DNA from: an uncultured bacterium
Lineage (GTDB): Bacteria > Verrucomicrobiota > Kiritimatiellia > RFP12 > UBA1067
Assembly: GCA_902801025.1 (NCBI GenBank)
Contig: CADCGZ010000030.1
Span: 1 to 36,118 of the forward strand
Length of the DNA: 36,118 nucleotides
Reading direction: 5' to 3'
The position numbers were made by a program, and so were the translations under genes. The notes under the pieces were generated by a model. That model was not told where the DNA came from, made no database searches, and saw nothing but the letters and a program-made list of their open reading frames with translations. This document shows, in pieces, positions 1 through 11,700 of the stretch. Each line of letters starts with the position of its first letter. Position 1 is the first letter of the stretch.

Positions 1-1325
1 TTCGACTCGCCTTGGTACCAGAGGATTCCGTCAATCTGAACCTCTCCACCCTTGATACGCTTGATTCCGTAGTCGTACATGAGCGACACGGGCCACCAGC
101 AGGCCTCTTCCCTGTTCGTCCTGCGGCGCGGATACTCGCGCGCGACCCACGCGCACGGGAAGTCCTTGTTCTGGTCGAGGCGATGGCGATTCGTCGCAAT
201 CGCGGCAAGATGCGGATAAAGAGGTTTGCCATCCTTGCCCATAGCGCACATCGTCTGCTCGGAGAGGAACGATTCCGTAGGTGCGCCACCAGCCGCGACA
301 TAGAGCATGCCGATTACCTTGCCCGTAGCCTCGGCGCGACGGATCGCGAACGAAACACCGAATGCGCTCTTGCGAAGCGCGTTCTTTGGCGTAAGCTGCC
401 TCCACTTGCCGTCGTTGAAGTCCCAGAAGTATATTTCGCACTTCGCAAGCCGCGCCATCTCACCATTCACGCGCTCCTTCTCCTGCGGTGTAGCGTTGAA
501 CTCGTTCCAACCCTTCTGCATATTCGACTGCCCCACGCAAAGCCAGACTTCGTGCGGCACGTCCTCAACCTGGCGCGGTAGACTTACTAAGCTGTCGATA
601 TCCGGGATAAGCGCGCACGGAAATTGCTTGATGAACAGTTTCGCAAAAGTCAGCTCTGCTATGATGTGCGCACCTTCGGCATTCGGGTGGATCTTGTCGC
701 GGGCGAAGATCTCATCCATCTTCTCGCGAAGCGGCTCCTGCATGTCGATGCAGACGGCGTCCATCTTCTTCGCAACCGCCTCAAGGTCGGCCTGCATCAG
801 AAACGGCTCGGGACTGCGGTAGAACTTCTGCCCTTCCGCGAGCGGCGAGAGCTTCGTCCAAATGGCGAATTTCACCTTTGGATTCGCCTTGCGGTAATCC
901 TCAAGGAGCGCGAGGTAGTCGCTTTCAAACTGTCCGCGCTTGCGGCCGCCCGTGTATTCCTTGATATACTCGCCGTTGTCATTTATGCCGAGGTTGCATA
1001 TGACGATATCCGGCTTCCATTCAAGCGCCGCCTTGTGCTCGGGCATGTAGCGGAAGCCACGCTTCTCGTTGCCGCGCATCGAGTCGAGGTAGATGCCGCG
1101 TCCGGAGTTGCCGAAGTTGCGAACCTCGTACTTGCCTGGCTCGTATTCCTCGAGCATCTTCTGGAGCTGCGCCGGGTACGACTCTTTCGCACGGTCGGCA
1201 AGCCCAAGTCCGTACGTTATCGAGTCGCCGATACATGCGACCTTTACCGCGTCGGACGCCTGCGCGGCCAACGCCGCAAAAAGAACTAACGCAGCGGAAG
1301 CGAAACGTTTCATCTGTATGTTCAT
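1..1325 (-). CDS. SGNH hydrolase fused to sialate O-acetylesterase (SASA) domain, secreted, 3' end cut by window edge
   Basis: A secreted two-domain carbohydrate esterase, of which about 441 residues are visible. After a signal peptide (MKRFASAALVLFAALAAQA) comes an SGNH/GDSL domain with nucleophile Ser35 in CIGDSITYG, a block III GIND and a catalytic D..H in RDKIHPN. From about residue 258 a second esterase domain starts with WLCVGQSNM (Ser267), the SASA-family nucleophile motif. The sequence runs off the window at GILWYQGES, also typical of SASA proteins. Such enzymes remove O-acetyl groups from sialic acids or other sugars. The start at 1325 is preferred because its ATG overlaps the stop of the upstream permease (ATGA) and an AGGGAGGA ribosome site sits about 8 nt upstream. 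An in-frame ATG at 1313 is the alternative. Third gene of the giant-protein operon. The family call is firm; the substrate (sialic acid or acetyl-xylan-like glycan) is not. Confidence 0.85.
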   Translation of the reverse strand, partial: MNIQMKRFASAALVLFAALAAQASDAVKVACIGDSITYGLGLADRAKESYPAQLQKMLEEYEPGKYEVRNFGNSGRGIYLDSMRGNEKRGFRYMPEHKAALEWKPDIVICNLGINDNGEYIKEYTGGRKRGQFESDYLALLEDYRKANPKVKFAIWTKLSPLAEGQKFYRSPEPFLMQADLEAVAKKMDAVCIDMQEPLREKMDEIFARDKIHPNAEGAHIIAELTFAKLFIKQFPCALIPDIDSLVSLPRQVEDVPHEVWLCVGQSNMQKGWNEFNATPQEKERVNGEMARLAKCEIYFWDFNDGKWRQLTPKNALRKSAFGVSFAIRRAEATGKVIGMLYVAAGGAPTESFLSEQTMCAMGKDGKPLYPHLAAIATNRHRLDQNKDFPCAWVAREYPRRRTNREEACWWPVSLMYDYGIKRIKGGEVQIDGILWYQGES

Positions 1326-2734
1326 TGTAGTGTCCTCCCTATGATGTCAAACAACTTGAACGCGAAAGTGGCGGCGCAGGCGAGCGACAAGACAACGACG
1401 AAAAACGGGAACGCACGCTTCATTACTTCGCTTTCGCGTCCGGCGAGACCGGCCGCCGCGCATCCGAGCACGATAGACTGCGGGCAAACCATCTTCCCGA
1501 TTCCAGCGCCCATAACGTTCGCCGCGGCAAAGAGAAGCCGCTCCGCGTCTGACGATCCGACGGATGCCTGCAACGCGCCGAAAAGGACATTTGTGCTCGT
1601 GCCTGAGCCGGTGACGAAACCTCCAAGTGCGCCTACGATTCCGGAGACCGCTGCATATCCCCCGCCCGTCGCGGCGACAAGTCCTTCGGCAAGATTCCGC
1701 GTCAAACCCGCCGCGACCATCGTCTTCGCAAGCGCGAGCACCGTGCAGATCGTCAGCACTGCAAGGGCATAGCGTCTCGCGGTCTTCGCCGCGACGCCGA
1801 GAAGCCGCAGAGGTCCCACTCCCTGGCATAGTCCGCCAAGCGCCCCGGCCGAGAGAACGACGATTCCCGGCGACGGCTTCCATTCCGGCGGCATCATGGA
1901 AACGGCGCCAAGCGCAACGACGACAAAGGCAAACGGCATCCACGCCCAAAGCTGCCGGCGCACATTCGTTTCGCCGCGCTTGCCGAGGAAGGCGAAAAGC
2001 GCCATGACGGCGATTCCGCCCACGATGTCGGGAAGTTCGCACCCAGTGAACCTCGCCGCAAGGCACCATGGCACTACAAACGCGATTGAAGCGCCAAGCG
2101 CGAGCTTCCAGCATTCGCGAAGAGCGCGCCATCCATCGGCCGCGACAAGAACGAAAAACGGCAGAAGCGCCGTCACCGCCAGCTGCAGCAACACGATGGA
2201 AGAAGTCAGCACGCCGACGTCAAGCCCCGTCTCGCTCGCAAGGACGCTCGTCGGCACTCCAACGGAGCCAAAAGCGGTAGGCGTCGAATTCGCGACGAGA
2301 CAGCAGAGGACCGCCCTTGCGGGATCAAAGCCGACGCCGACGAGGATCGCGCATGGAATCGCGACGGCAGTGCCGAAGCCGGCCATTCCCTCCATGAAGT
2401 TCCCGAAGCCCCACGCGACGAGTAGCGCGAGAAAGCGGCTGTCGGAGGACAGCGAACAAAGCCCGCCTTTGATGTCTGCGATCGCCCCCGATGTCTCCGT
2501 TATCGCGTATGTGAAAAGCGCGGCAAATATGACAAGCCCTATCGGGAACAATCCGGTCGAGACGCCCTGTGCCGCACATCCGGCAAATTCCCCTGCCGAC
2601 ATTCCTCGCCAGACGAGCGCCTCGGCGGCCCCAACCACCAGCGCGGCAAGGGCCGCCTTCCATGCAGGCGCCTTCACGACGACAAGCGCCGCGACAAGAA
2701 CCGCAATCGGCAGAAGTGAAAGGACGAATGTCAT
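1322..2734 (-). CDS. LctP-family (L-lactate permease-like) transporter
   Basis: A 470-residue inner-membrane protein that is almost entirely hydrophobic helices, probably 12 or more. Two stretches match the LctP/LldP family: FGSVGVPTSVLASETGL near the middle and GGFVTGSGTSTNVLFGALQ toward the end, where E. coli LldP has a similar SGSDTSSNALFGALQ. Family members import lactate or glycolate with protons; this one is shorter than the usual 530-560 residues. The ATG at 2734 lies 2 nt after the stop of the giant protease-esterase gene, with AAGGTG about 11 nt before it. A TTG at 2743 is possible but sits too close to that site. Its stop overlaps the next start as ATGA, so translation is probably coupled. 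Transport of lactate, glycolate or another short acid released by the neighbouring surface enzymes is an inference. Confidence 0.85.
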   Translation of the reverse strand: MTFVLSLLPIAVLVAALVVVKAPAWKAALAALVVGAAEALVWRGMSAGEFAGCAAQGVSTGLFPIGLVIFAALFTYAITETSGAIADIKGGLCSLSSDSRFLALLVAWGFGNFMEGMAGFGTAVAIPCAILVGVGFDPARAVLCCLVANSTPTAFGSVGVPTSVLASETGLDVGVLTSSIVLLQLAVTALLPFFVLVAADGWRALRECWKLALGASIAFVVPWCLAARFTGCELPDIVGGIAVMALFAFLGKRGETNVRRQLWAWMPFAFVVVALGAVSMMPPEWKPSPGIVVLSAGALGGLCQGVGPLRLLGVAAKTARRYALAVLTICTVLALAKTMVAAGLTRNLAEGLVAATGGGYAAVSGIVGALGGFVTGSGTSTNVLFGALQASVGSSDAERLLFAAANVMGAGIGKMVCPQSIVLGCAAAGLAGRESEVMKRAFPFFVVVLSLACAATFAFKLFDIIGRTLQ

Positions 2735-2736
2735 GC

Positions 2737-5700
2737 TTACCAAGTCACCTTGACACGGAAGAACCGGTTTGTTGCGCCGGGCTGGTCAAACTCGACATTC
2801 TGCCAGTCGTTCGAGAGCGCGGGCTTACCCTGGAGGACATACGTAATATTGCCCAACGTCGTATTGGTAGGCGAGTATTCGACAATTGGCGTCGCGCCGT
2901 TCATGCGGATAGTCGCCAAGAACTTGCTCGTCTCGTTAGTGGGGTCAAGGCCAAGCACATAGCTTTCCCAATAGGAGTAGCCGTTGTTGCCTGCAGATTT
3001 CGCCATTGTCTCGTACATTGCGTCTGGCTGACCTACGATACCTGGGAAGCAAGCCTCGATCCACGAATACGGCACAGGGTAGTCCGTCGTCGATGTGGCC
3101 TTTTCGCCGCCCGCCGCCTTTGTCCAGATCTCGATGCGCTTGACCGAATACGCCGAGGCGTTCATCTTCGGCGCATTGGCCGTGTACGTATAGTCGAGAG
3201 TCTGCGCGTCGTTTGCACCGCGGTAGAAGTGCGACGAGAAGTTGCCGATTCCGAATTCTGCCGCCGACGAGCTGGACTGCCAGTTGTTGTAGGCGAACAA
3301 TACCTGACCGCCACGCGCTATTCCGTCCACCGCTGCACTTGGCGAAATACGATGCACCTGCATGCAACTGTAGGAGCCAGATTCAGAAAGCGTGTCGTTC
3401 CAGTCGCAGCAGCTCCCGTTGCCCGCCGGTGCGCCGGTCACGCCAGAAACATTACCGTTGTAGTCGTATGGCGAGAACTCAACAAAGCCAGTAACGGAGT
3501 CATCATCTACCGCAACATCATCAATGCCGTTGTGGTTAGACTTTATATGAAGCTTCGTCACAACCTGCTGATGGTTGGCTGTCGGCAGTCCGACGTCACC
3601 AATCGTCGTGCCGAAAGCGTCCATGTCCACCCACACCCACTTGTGGGCATTGTTGTCGGCACGGACATATTCAACGAAGTAGGCGACCTTCTCAATATTA
3701 TTCGCCGTACCATCGCCCGTGGCAGCGTATGGACTTGCCGTATTGAGGTTGCTCGCAGCGTCGATCCTGCGGCAAAGCTGATACCCCTTACGATACTCGG
3801 CAAGTTCGCTCTTGGCTGCAGCACCAAGTTCGTCGGCTGTTGGCGCGGCAGGCATGGTCGCGGACGGGAATGTCTGGGTCGAAGTGAACTGGTTGGTGAC
3901 AATTGAGAGCCACCCTTCCGCCATCTGGTCGTGCCCCCACCAGTCGGGATGCAGGTGGTCGCTGCCATGATCGAACAGGATGCCGTATTCACCGCTCTTG
4001 ACGTAGGAGTTGAGATCCGCAAGGAACACCTTGCCGACCAGTTTTACCGGCAAATTGTCAACAAAGTCCTTCAAAAGCGCGTTGACCTGGGGAATCATGT
4101 TGGTCACATGGGTGTAGTTGCCGGAATTATACCCCTGCTCGACATTGATCTGATTGCCGACGACAATCTTCGTATCCGGCAAGTTCGCCGCAAGATGCGC
4201 GACAATGTTCGTGACCGACGCCACCACCTGCGTGGCAGTTAGTCCGGTCGCCGGTACTATGTCGTTGGCACCGGCAAGCAACAGCACCACATCGGGATTG
4301 CCCGCCTGCGCGCACAAGGTGTCGACATTCTCGCAGAGGTTGGCCCTGCCCGCCGCACTCGTCGTCGGGCCCGCCGTCGCGCCGTGCTTGGCAGAATGCC
4401 ACTTCCACGCATCGGGGATTACCTGTCCAGAAGGATCAATGCCTTCCGCATTGTTGATCTTGTCATAGCAGCCGACCATCTCTACGTTATAACCGAGCAT
4501 CGAAAGCTTCTGGGCAAGAAGAACGCGATAGTTCGCCCTGGTTCCACCGGCGTTGAAGCCCTCAGTAATCGAGTCGCCATACGGCCAAACCTTGATGGTG
4601 CCCTTCTCCGCCTGGGTCGTCGGATTCCAGACGCGTAGATAAATCGCCTTCGCACCATAGACAAGTTCGGCTGAAAGTCCAGCGGGGAGACCTGTGACAT
4701 CGAGCGTGCCAACACGGCCGTAACCAGTTGACTTCTTCTGCGCCGTCGTCCAGGTGGCAAGAGTGTAGGTGCCCGCCGCCAGTGTCGCAGCGTTAGTGAT
4801 TGCAATCGTGCCGCCAGTGCTAAGCGTTCCAATGTTCGCATAGGTCCTAGTCTCGCCGGCTGCAAAATTCCACGTAGCGCCCGCAGCGATATTGATGGTG
4901 TCGCCATCTTCAGGATTCGGCACGTAGAGAATCTGATCGGGCGTGTAGTAGCCGTTGAAGACCACGACCTTCTCGACCACAAAGCCAGTGAAAGGCACCA
5001 TATTTTCATCATTGCTGCAGAGTTCGGTCTGACCGCCAATTCCAACTTTCTTCAGTGTGCTGTTGGAAATCTGCATTCCCTCTGTGCATTCTCCGCCAGA
5101 CATGGAGTCAAGCGAATCGCCGACATAGGCAAGGCAGGCATTGGTCTTCCTCGCACAAACCAAGTATCCGCCATCAGCCGACAATGTAGGAGTACCACTT
5201 ACCGCATATATGCCACGCTTGCGGTCACCGTAGATGAAGCTGTAGTATGCAGACAGCTGCCTATCTGCACTTGTGTCTGTGCAAATGCCGGAGTCAAACG
5301 TCACGGCAGCCTGACCACCAAACGTTACCACAGGTGCGCTGTGAATGGCCGGAGCCGTCCTATATTTCACAAGAACGGTGATAGCCTCGGCAGATGTTGC
5401 ATCAATCACCGCCGCCGCATCGCCGATGGTGAGCGTGCCGCCGAAGGTGTCGTCCTTCGCGGCGGTCGTGCCGCTGACGGATAGCGTGTAGCCGCCCTTC
5501 GTAGTCGTCTTGAAGTCATTGACCCAAGAAGCAACGGGTTCAATCAAGTATTCATCGGTATCGACCGGACGCACTGCACCCTGTTCTGGGAACTTGTAAC
5601 CCTTGAGATCGGCGGGCGTAACCCAGTCGCCAAAGATCGCCACGTTCTTTATGACCATTCCAGCCCACGGCACCGCACCGGCGACGGTCGGACCGCCAAT

Positions 5701-8700
5701 GCCGACGGATGTGATGAAATGATCGTCTCCAGTAAAGCGCAGTCCCGACTTTTCGCCGCCCGCAAGTGTCGAAACATTCGCACCAGAGTAAACAGCCGTA
5801 CCATGGGCTCCATCTTTATCGGCATAGGTGGAGATAAGGATATAGCCATCCTGCGGGAGCGTCTGTGCAGGATCAGAGAAGGCATATCCATTTTTGATAG
5901 TTGATCCATCGAGCCAATATCCGTCAAGTGCTGATGAGCCCTGAGCGGCAAGCGCACCTAAGTCATACGTCGAGAACATCGACGCGGGGACGGAATTCGC
6001 CGCCGGAGCCCCACCGGACGGAAGCGAATACTGAACGAGCATCGTCACCTTCTGGTATGTCGCGTCAGGAAGCGTCGCCGTGGCACCAAGCGTGGTGGAG
6101 TTGCCGATGACAATCTGGCCCAAAGAGTTTGTCGTATTGCCATTGAGCGCAAACTCCAGTCCACCGTGCGCGCTCCTGTCGTCGTCGAATTCACCCGCAA
6201 CCCAGACAGCAGTTGGCGCAGGCCCAGTATATGCTTCCTTCGTCCAGATTTCTATCGTCTTTACGGAATACTGGTCAGGAGCCATCTTCGCGAGGATAGA
6301 GCTCACTCCGGTCCAGTCTTCGACGTGGTAATCACCGTTGAAGTGCTGGGCGAAGTTGCCTATGCCGAAGTCCGGGTCACTATCCGCCGACTGGAAGTTG
6401 TTGAACGCGAACAGCAGCTGCGGACGCTCATAAAGATCACGCGATGAAGGATTCATTACGCGGAACACCTGCATGCAGCCGTAGGAGCCGCTCTCCGAAA
6501 GCGTGTCGTTCCAGTCAAAAGGCTCGCCGTAGTTCGCCGGAGCCGCGGAGTTGGAGCCCGTTCTCGTGTAGTCATACGGCGAGAACTCTATCCAGCCGGT
6601 CACGGAATCGTCGTCCGCCGCGACATTGTCGATTGCGCCGTGGTTGGAGCAGACGTGCATTCTCGTCACCGCCTGCTGGCAGTTGCGCCGCGGGAGGCCG
6701 ACGGACGCCAAATCCGCGTCGCCAAACGCATCCATATCGACCCACACCCACTTGTGCGCATGGTTGTCGTCGCGCACGAATTCGACAAAGTATCCAACCT
6801 TCTCGAGGTTATTCGATGCGGCGGCGCTGTTCATGTCGTCGTACACGACATTGTTGACGTCCTGGCCCTTCTCGACGCGGATGTTGCAGAGCTTCGTGAA
6901 GCCCGCGCGGTAGGCGGCGAGTTCAGGTTTGTTCGCCGCGCCGAGCTGATTCGCAGTCGGTGCAGCCGGAATCGGATTCTGTGACGGGAAGTCCGTCGCG
7001 TCTGGATTGGGATAGCATTCGATTATCTTTTCAAGGTATCCGTCAGCCATCTGGTCGTAGCCCCACCAGTCGGGGTGAAGGTGGTCGGAGTAGATGATGC
7101 CGGGCTCACCGCTCTTCACGATACTGTTGAGGTCTGCGAGAACAACATGTCCCTGCCATGCCTCGGGCTGGTCGGCCATTATCCGCTTGATGTAGTTGGT
7201 GTTGATATCTGCGATCTGAGAATCAAGAGTCACTCTCGAGCCGTCGCTGTTGAGAATCGTTGAGACGATGATCTTCGTATTGGGCAGGTTGTTGACGAGG
7301 CGGTTGACGACGTTCGTCCACGCCGCAAACACCGGCTCGACAGTAGTGAACTGCGGCAGGTCGTTGACGCCGATAAGCAAGAGCGCTACGTCCGGCGTAC
7401 CCGCCTGTATCGCGAGCGTATCGACGTTCTCGGAAAGGTTGCTGCGATGGGCGAGCGACGACGGGCCTGCCGTCGCGCCGTGCTTCGCGGAATGCCACTT
7501 GTATTGGTCAGTAAGCGCGGTGCCGCTGGGATCAACGGAGTTGTAGCCGTTGCTAAGTCCGTAAACGCCGGTGGACCTCACATTGTAGCCGAGCATCTCC
7601 AGCTTCTGGTAGAGGAGGATGCGGTAGTTCGCGCCGGTCGCCTGGGCGTTGTAGCCCTCGGTTATCGAGTCGCCGTAGCACCAGACCACGAGCGGCTTGC
7701 GCGCAGCCTTCTTTGTGGTGTCGTCGACACGCAGATATATGGCCCTCGCGCCATAGATGAGCCGCGCCGAAAGCCCTGCTGTGAGCCCGTCCGTCACGAG
7801 AGTGCCGACCTTGCCGTATCCGGCACATTGGGTCGTGTACTGCTGCGGCGTCGTCCAGGTGGCGAGAGGATACGTGCCCTCGGTAAGTTCGGAGGCGTTG
7901 GCTATGGCGATCGTGCCGGAGGACGAAAGTGTGCCAATGTTCAAATATTTGCGCGGCGTATCGCTGGCCGTAAAGGTCCAGGTCGTGTTGTCAGAGACGT
8001 TGACAGTGTCGCCGTCTTCCGGATTCGGGATGTAGCGGACCTGATCAGGCGTGTAGTAGCCGTTGAAGACGACGATCTTCTCGATCTCAAGTCCGGCAAA
8101 AGGCACCATGTCGTTGGCATTTGCCGCCATGCCCGAATTGCCGCCGATGCCCAGCTTGGTCAACGTCACGTTCGAGAATTTGATGTTGCCGCTTGAAACC
8201 GTACCGCCTGTCATCGCATCAAGTGAATCGCCGACATAGGCCATGCACTGCTGCCCGTTGTCCCTTGCGCACAGCACGTATCCGCCAGTCGCAGACAGTT
8301 GAGGCGCCGTTTCAAAATCGTAGGGCTTGCCGTTGTCAGTGCTGAAGTTGCGGTAAACGGCCAACGTCTTGTCCGACTTCGTGTAGACGCCGACATCAAG
8401 CCCTGCAGAGGAGCCCATGCCGCCAAAAGCAACGACAGGAGCGTTCGTGACGTTTGACGCGGCCCTGTACTTGATGAGCACCGTCATGTTTGCGCTGTTG
8501 GCAGCCGTCGTATCGATTATCGCCGCAGCATCGCCGATGGTGAGCGTGCCGCCGAAGGTGTCGTCCTTCACAGCGGTCGTGCCGCTGACAGAGAGCGTGT
8601 AGTCACCCTTCGTCGTAGTCTTGAAGTCGTTGACCCAGCTCGCGACTGGTTCGACAACGTAGCGGTCGGAATCGACCGGCCGCACCGCGCCCTGCACGGG

Positions 8701-11700
8701 GAACGTGTAGCTGGCGAGATCATTAGTCGTGACCCATTCGTCGAAGAGCGCAACGCTCTTGACAACCATTCCCGTCCAAGGCTTCGCGCCGGCGACGGTT
8801 GGCCCACCGACGCCAACAGATGTCACGCGATTGTCACCACCCGTGAACCTCAAACTAGATGCTTCGCCACCGGATAGCGTTGCAACAGTTTCTCCAACAT
8901 ACACAGCTGTATAGTGATCTCCTGGATTCTGATTCGAATTCGCTGGAACTGAAATCAGCAGATACCCTTCCTGCGGAATCGACGGCGCGGGAGATGAGAA
9001 AGCATAGTTTGCCGCGATTACGGCCGGGTTTTGGGTAGTGTTCCAGAAGTAACCAACGAGGTCAGCTGATCCGCTACCCGCACAGCCCCCCATATCGTAA
9101 TTCACGAACATGGACGCAGGGACGGAATTTGCCGCCGGTGCTCCGCCGGTCGGGATTTCATACTTAACGAGCATCGTCGCATTGTTGAATCCATCAGGAA
9201 GAGCGATCGTCGCGCCGAGCGTGGAGGAGCTGCCAATGACAATCTGCCCGAGCGCGTTTGTCGTGTTGCCGTTCAGCGAAACCTCAAGGCCGGCATGGGC
9301 GCTCCTGTCGTCGCCAAACTCGCCCGCGACCCACACGGCGACCGGCGCGGGGCCGGTATATTCCGGGTCGTCGTCAAGCACCGTCTCTTCATCGATAATC
9401 GACTGGCCGACGGCGAAGTCGTAGAACCTCATGTAGTCGATGAGCGCATTCGCGTCGTCGCAAGGATCGTACGAAGTATTGTTGCCGTTCTTGACCGATC
9501 CAAACTGGAATTCCTTGGATACGGAAATTGTTGCCGATTCGTCGACCTTCAGCACTCCATCGACGTAGAGACGCACCCTGTTTGCCGTCTTGACAATCGC
9601 ATAGACGTGCTGCTTGACAGTCGCATTGCTTACCTCGACAGCTTCGCCGATGAGATTGTCCTTGCTGGCAAGTGCCACGGTGTTTTCGCCAGTACCCGCG
9701 ACCAATCCGAAAACGCTGCCGCCGTTCTTTCCGAACATGAGCATCATAGTTGGGTTCTCGCTGTTTGCGGTGGGCAGCGTGCAACGCATGAAGACCGACC
9801 ATTCGTCATCCGGCATTGCAAACGTCTTGTTGATATACGGCTTGCACCTCATGTAGATCTTCTCGGACTCGGAATCGTAGGACGCCGTTCCATTCCAAAT
9901 GTTGAGTCCGGTCGTGTCGGTTCCGATAGAATTCATATTACCGTTGAATTCGTAGTCAAGCAGGTATTCGACTGTAACGGACGGATCTGCCGCGAGGACA
10001 TACTTGCCATCCACGGCATCCTCTGCCGTAAAGGTTTCAAGCACCTGCCCAGTCTTGTCCTTGAGCACCATAGTCGCGCCATCATTCAGCGTTACGGTGT
10101 CGATTGTGCAGCCATTGATCTGGTTGTCCTTCGTGACAGTCACCTCAAGCGAAGCGCCAAGACCGACGGTGAGGTTGCCGACATCGCTGGAACTGCGCGA
10201 AAGGATGACGTCTGAAACATTGATATTGCAGTTGGTCGCCTTGGAGAGGTCGCCAAACGATACTTCACACGAAATGTCGCAGTAGATCGTGCCTGTGTAG
10301 TCGGCAGAGATCCCTTCGACAACTATCTTCCCGCCTGTCTTGGACGAGGTGAGGTACACATCGCCAGAACCGGAGAACACATTAGGCCCGAGCGTAAGCG
10401 TGTAACCATTGGCATCGACGACAGTGCGCTTGCCGCTTGCCGCGCAGAAATTGACTGTCTTTGTCTCTCTTATGCTTTGGGTGATTTGATACATGCCGGC
10501 CTTGAAGTTCAATGTCGGCGCGTTGTCTCCGGATATCGCACCATTAACCTTTACGCTCCCACCGTCCTCGATCGTCAGCACCGCCCCTGCTCCGTACGTA
10601 TTGATGGTCGAGCCAGTCGCAAATGCGCCGCTTACCGCGAGGTCGGCTCCATCGCCAAGATAAAGTCCACCGTTTGCTGCCCATCCCTTCCCTGCGGAGA
10701 TTTCGACTTCCTTCTCGACATAAAGCCTGCCGTTGCTTCCAGTCGCGTCATCCGGCATCGCATCGGCGATCGCCACGTTCTTCGCCGCGAGGTTGAAAGA
10801 ACCTGTAAAGCCGGAAACGTCCTTTATGAGGACCTTCTCGTTGTTTCCGCCGCCAGCGGTCGTCTGGAACGTGCCCGTGCCGGTCAATTTGCTGAAGGTG
10901 GATTGCGCACCGCTGGAACCGTTGCTCCAGTTGAGCGCCGCGGCCTCGCCGTTGTCAATGAGTTCAACCGTGTAGGGGAATGCCGTGTTGGGCTTCAAAT
11001 AGCCGGCCACGCCGTTGAGCCGCACGACGGAATCGTTATTGGCCCAGTAGCTCAAATCAAGTCCGGCTGCCGCATAGCCAGTGAACACCACAGTGCCCTT
11101 CCAGATGTCTGCAAAATACATGGCTGGCAATGTGTCATCATAATAGTACTTCATGTTGCCGGCAAGAGAACTATCGACGTCGCAGCTGATTCCAAGACCG
11201 TTTAGCAACCGCAGGTTACCCTCCGGCACAACCGTCGTCGGCGCGCACTTCAACGTCGCGATTGCCGCGATCGCGGTATTCCTGAACGTATCCACGGAAA
11301 GCGTAGCCGATCCCGTCGCCTCCGAAATCTTCAGCTTCGTTCCCGTGACGAGCACAGAACCAAGATTGAAGTCGGCAGAAAGGTCGAGCGTCATCTCCGT
11401 ATCGCCTACCGTGTCGTTGAAGATCACGTAGTCGCCCGTATTCGGCAAGCCCTGCGACCACCTTGCGGCATCCCAGAAATTGCCTGTTCCAGTGTTTGGA
11501 TCTGGCGTCCACGTATTTGCGGTGGAAGCAATGGAATATGTTGGCTGGCTGATGTTCCAGCTTTGCAACACATTCCCGGACTCGTCCTTGAAGACGACCG
11601 ATCCCCAGCCCTGCATTGTGATCTCCGTCGTGGAATATCCGTATGAGACCTGCGCCTTTGAGAGAATCAGATTCACGGTGCCGTTGTCAATGACTACGCC

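Noticed and set aside
2569..3906. 445-codon plus-strand open frame crossing the giant gene's end
   Set aside because: It crosses two well-supported minus-strand genes, has no ribosome site or recognisable motif, and is expected by chance in GC-rich coding DNA.
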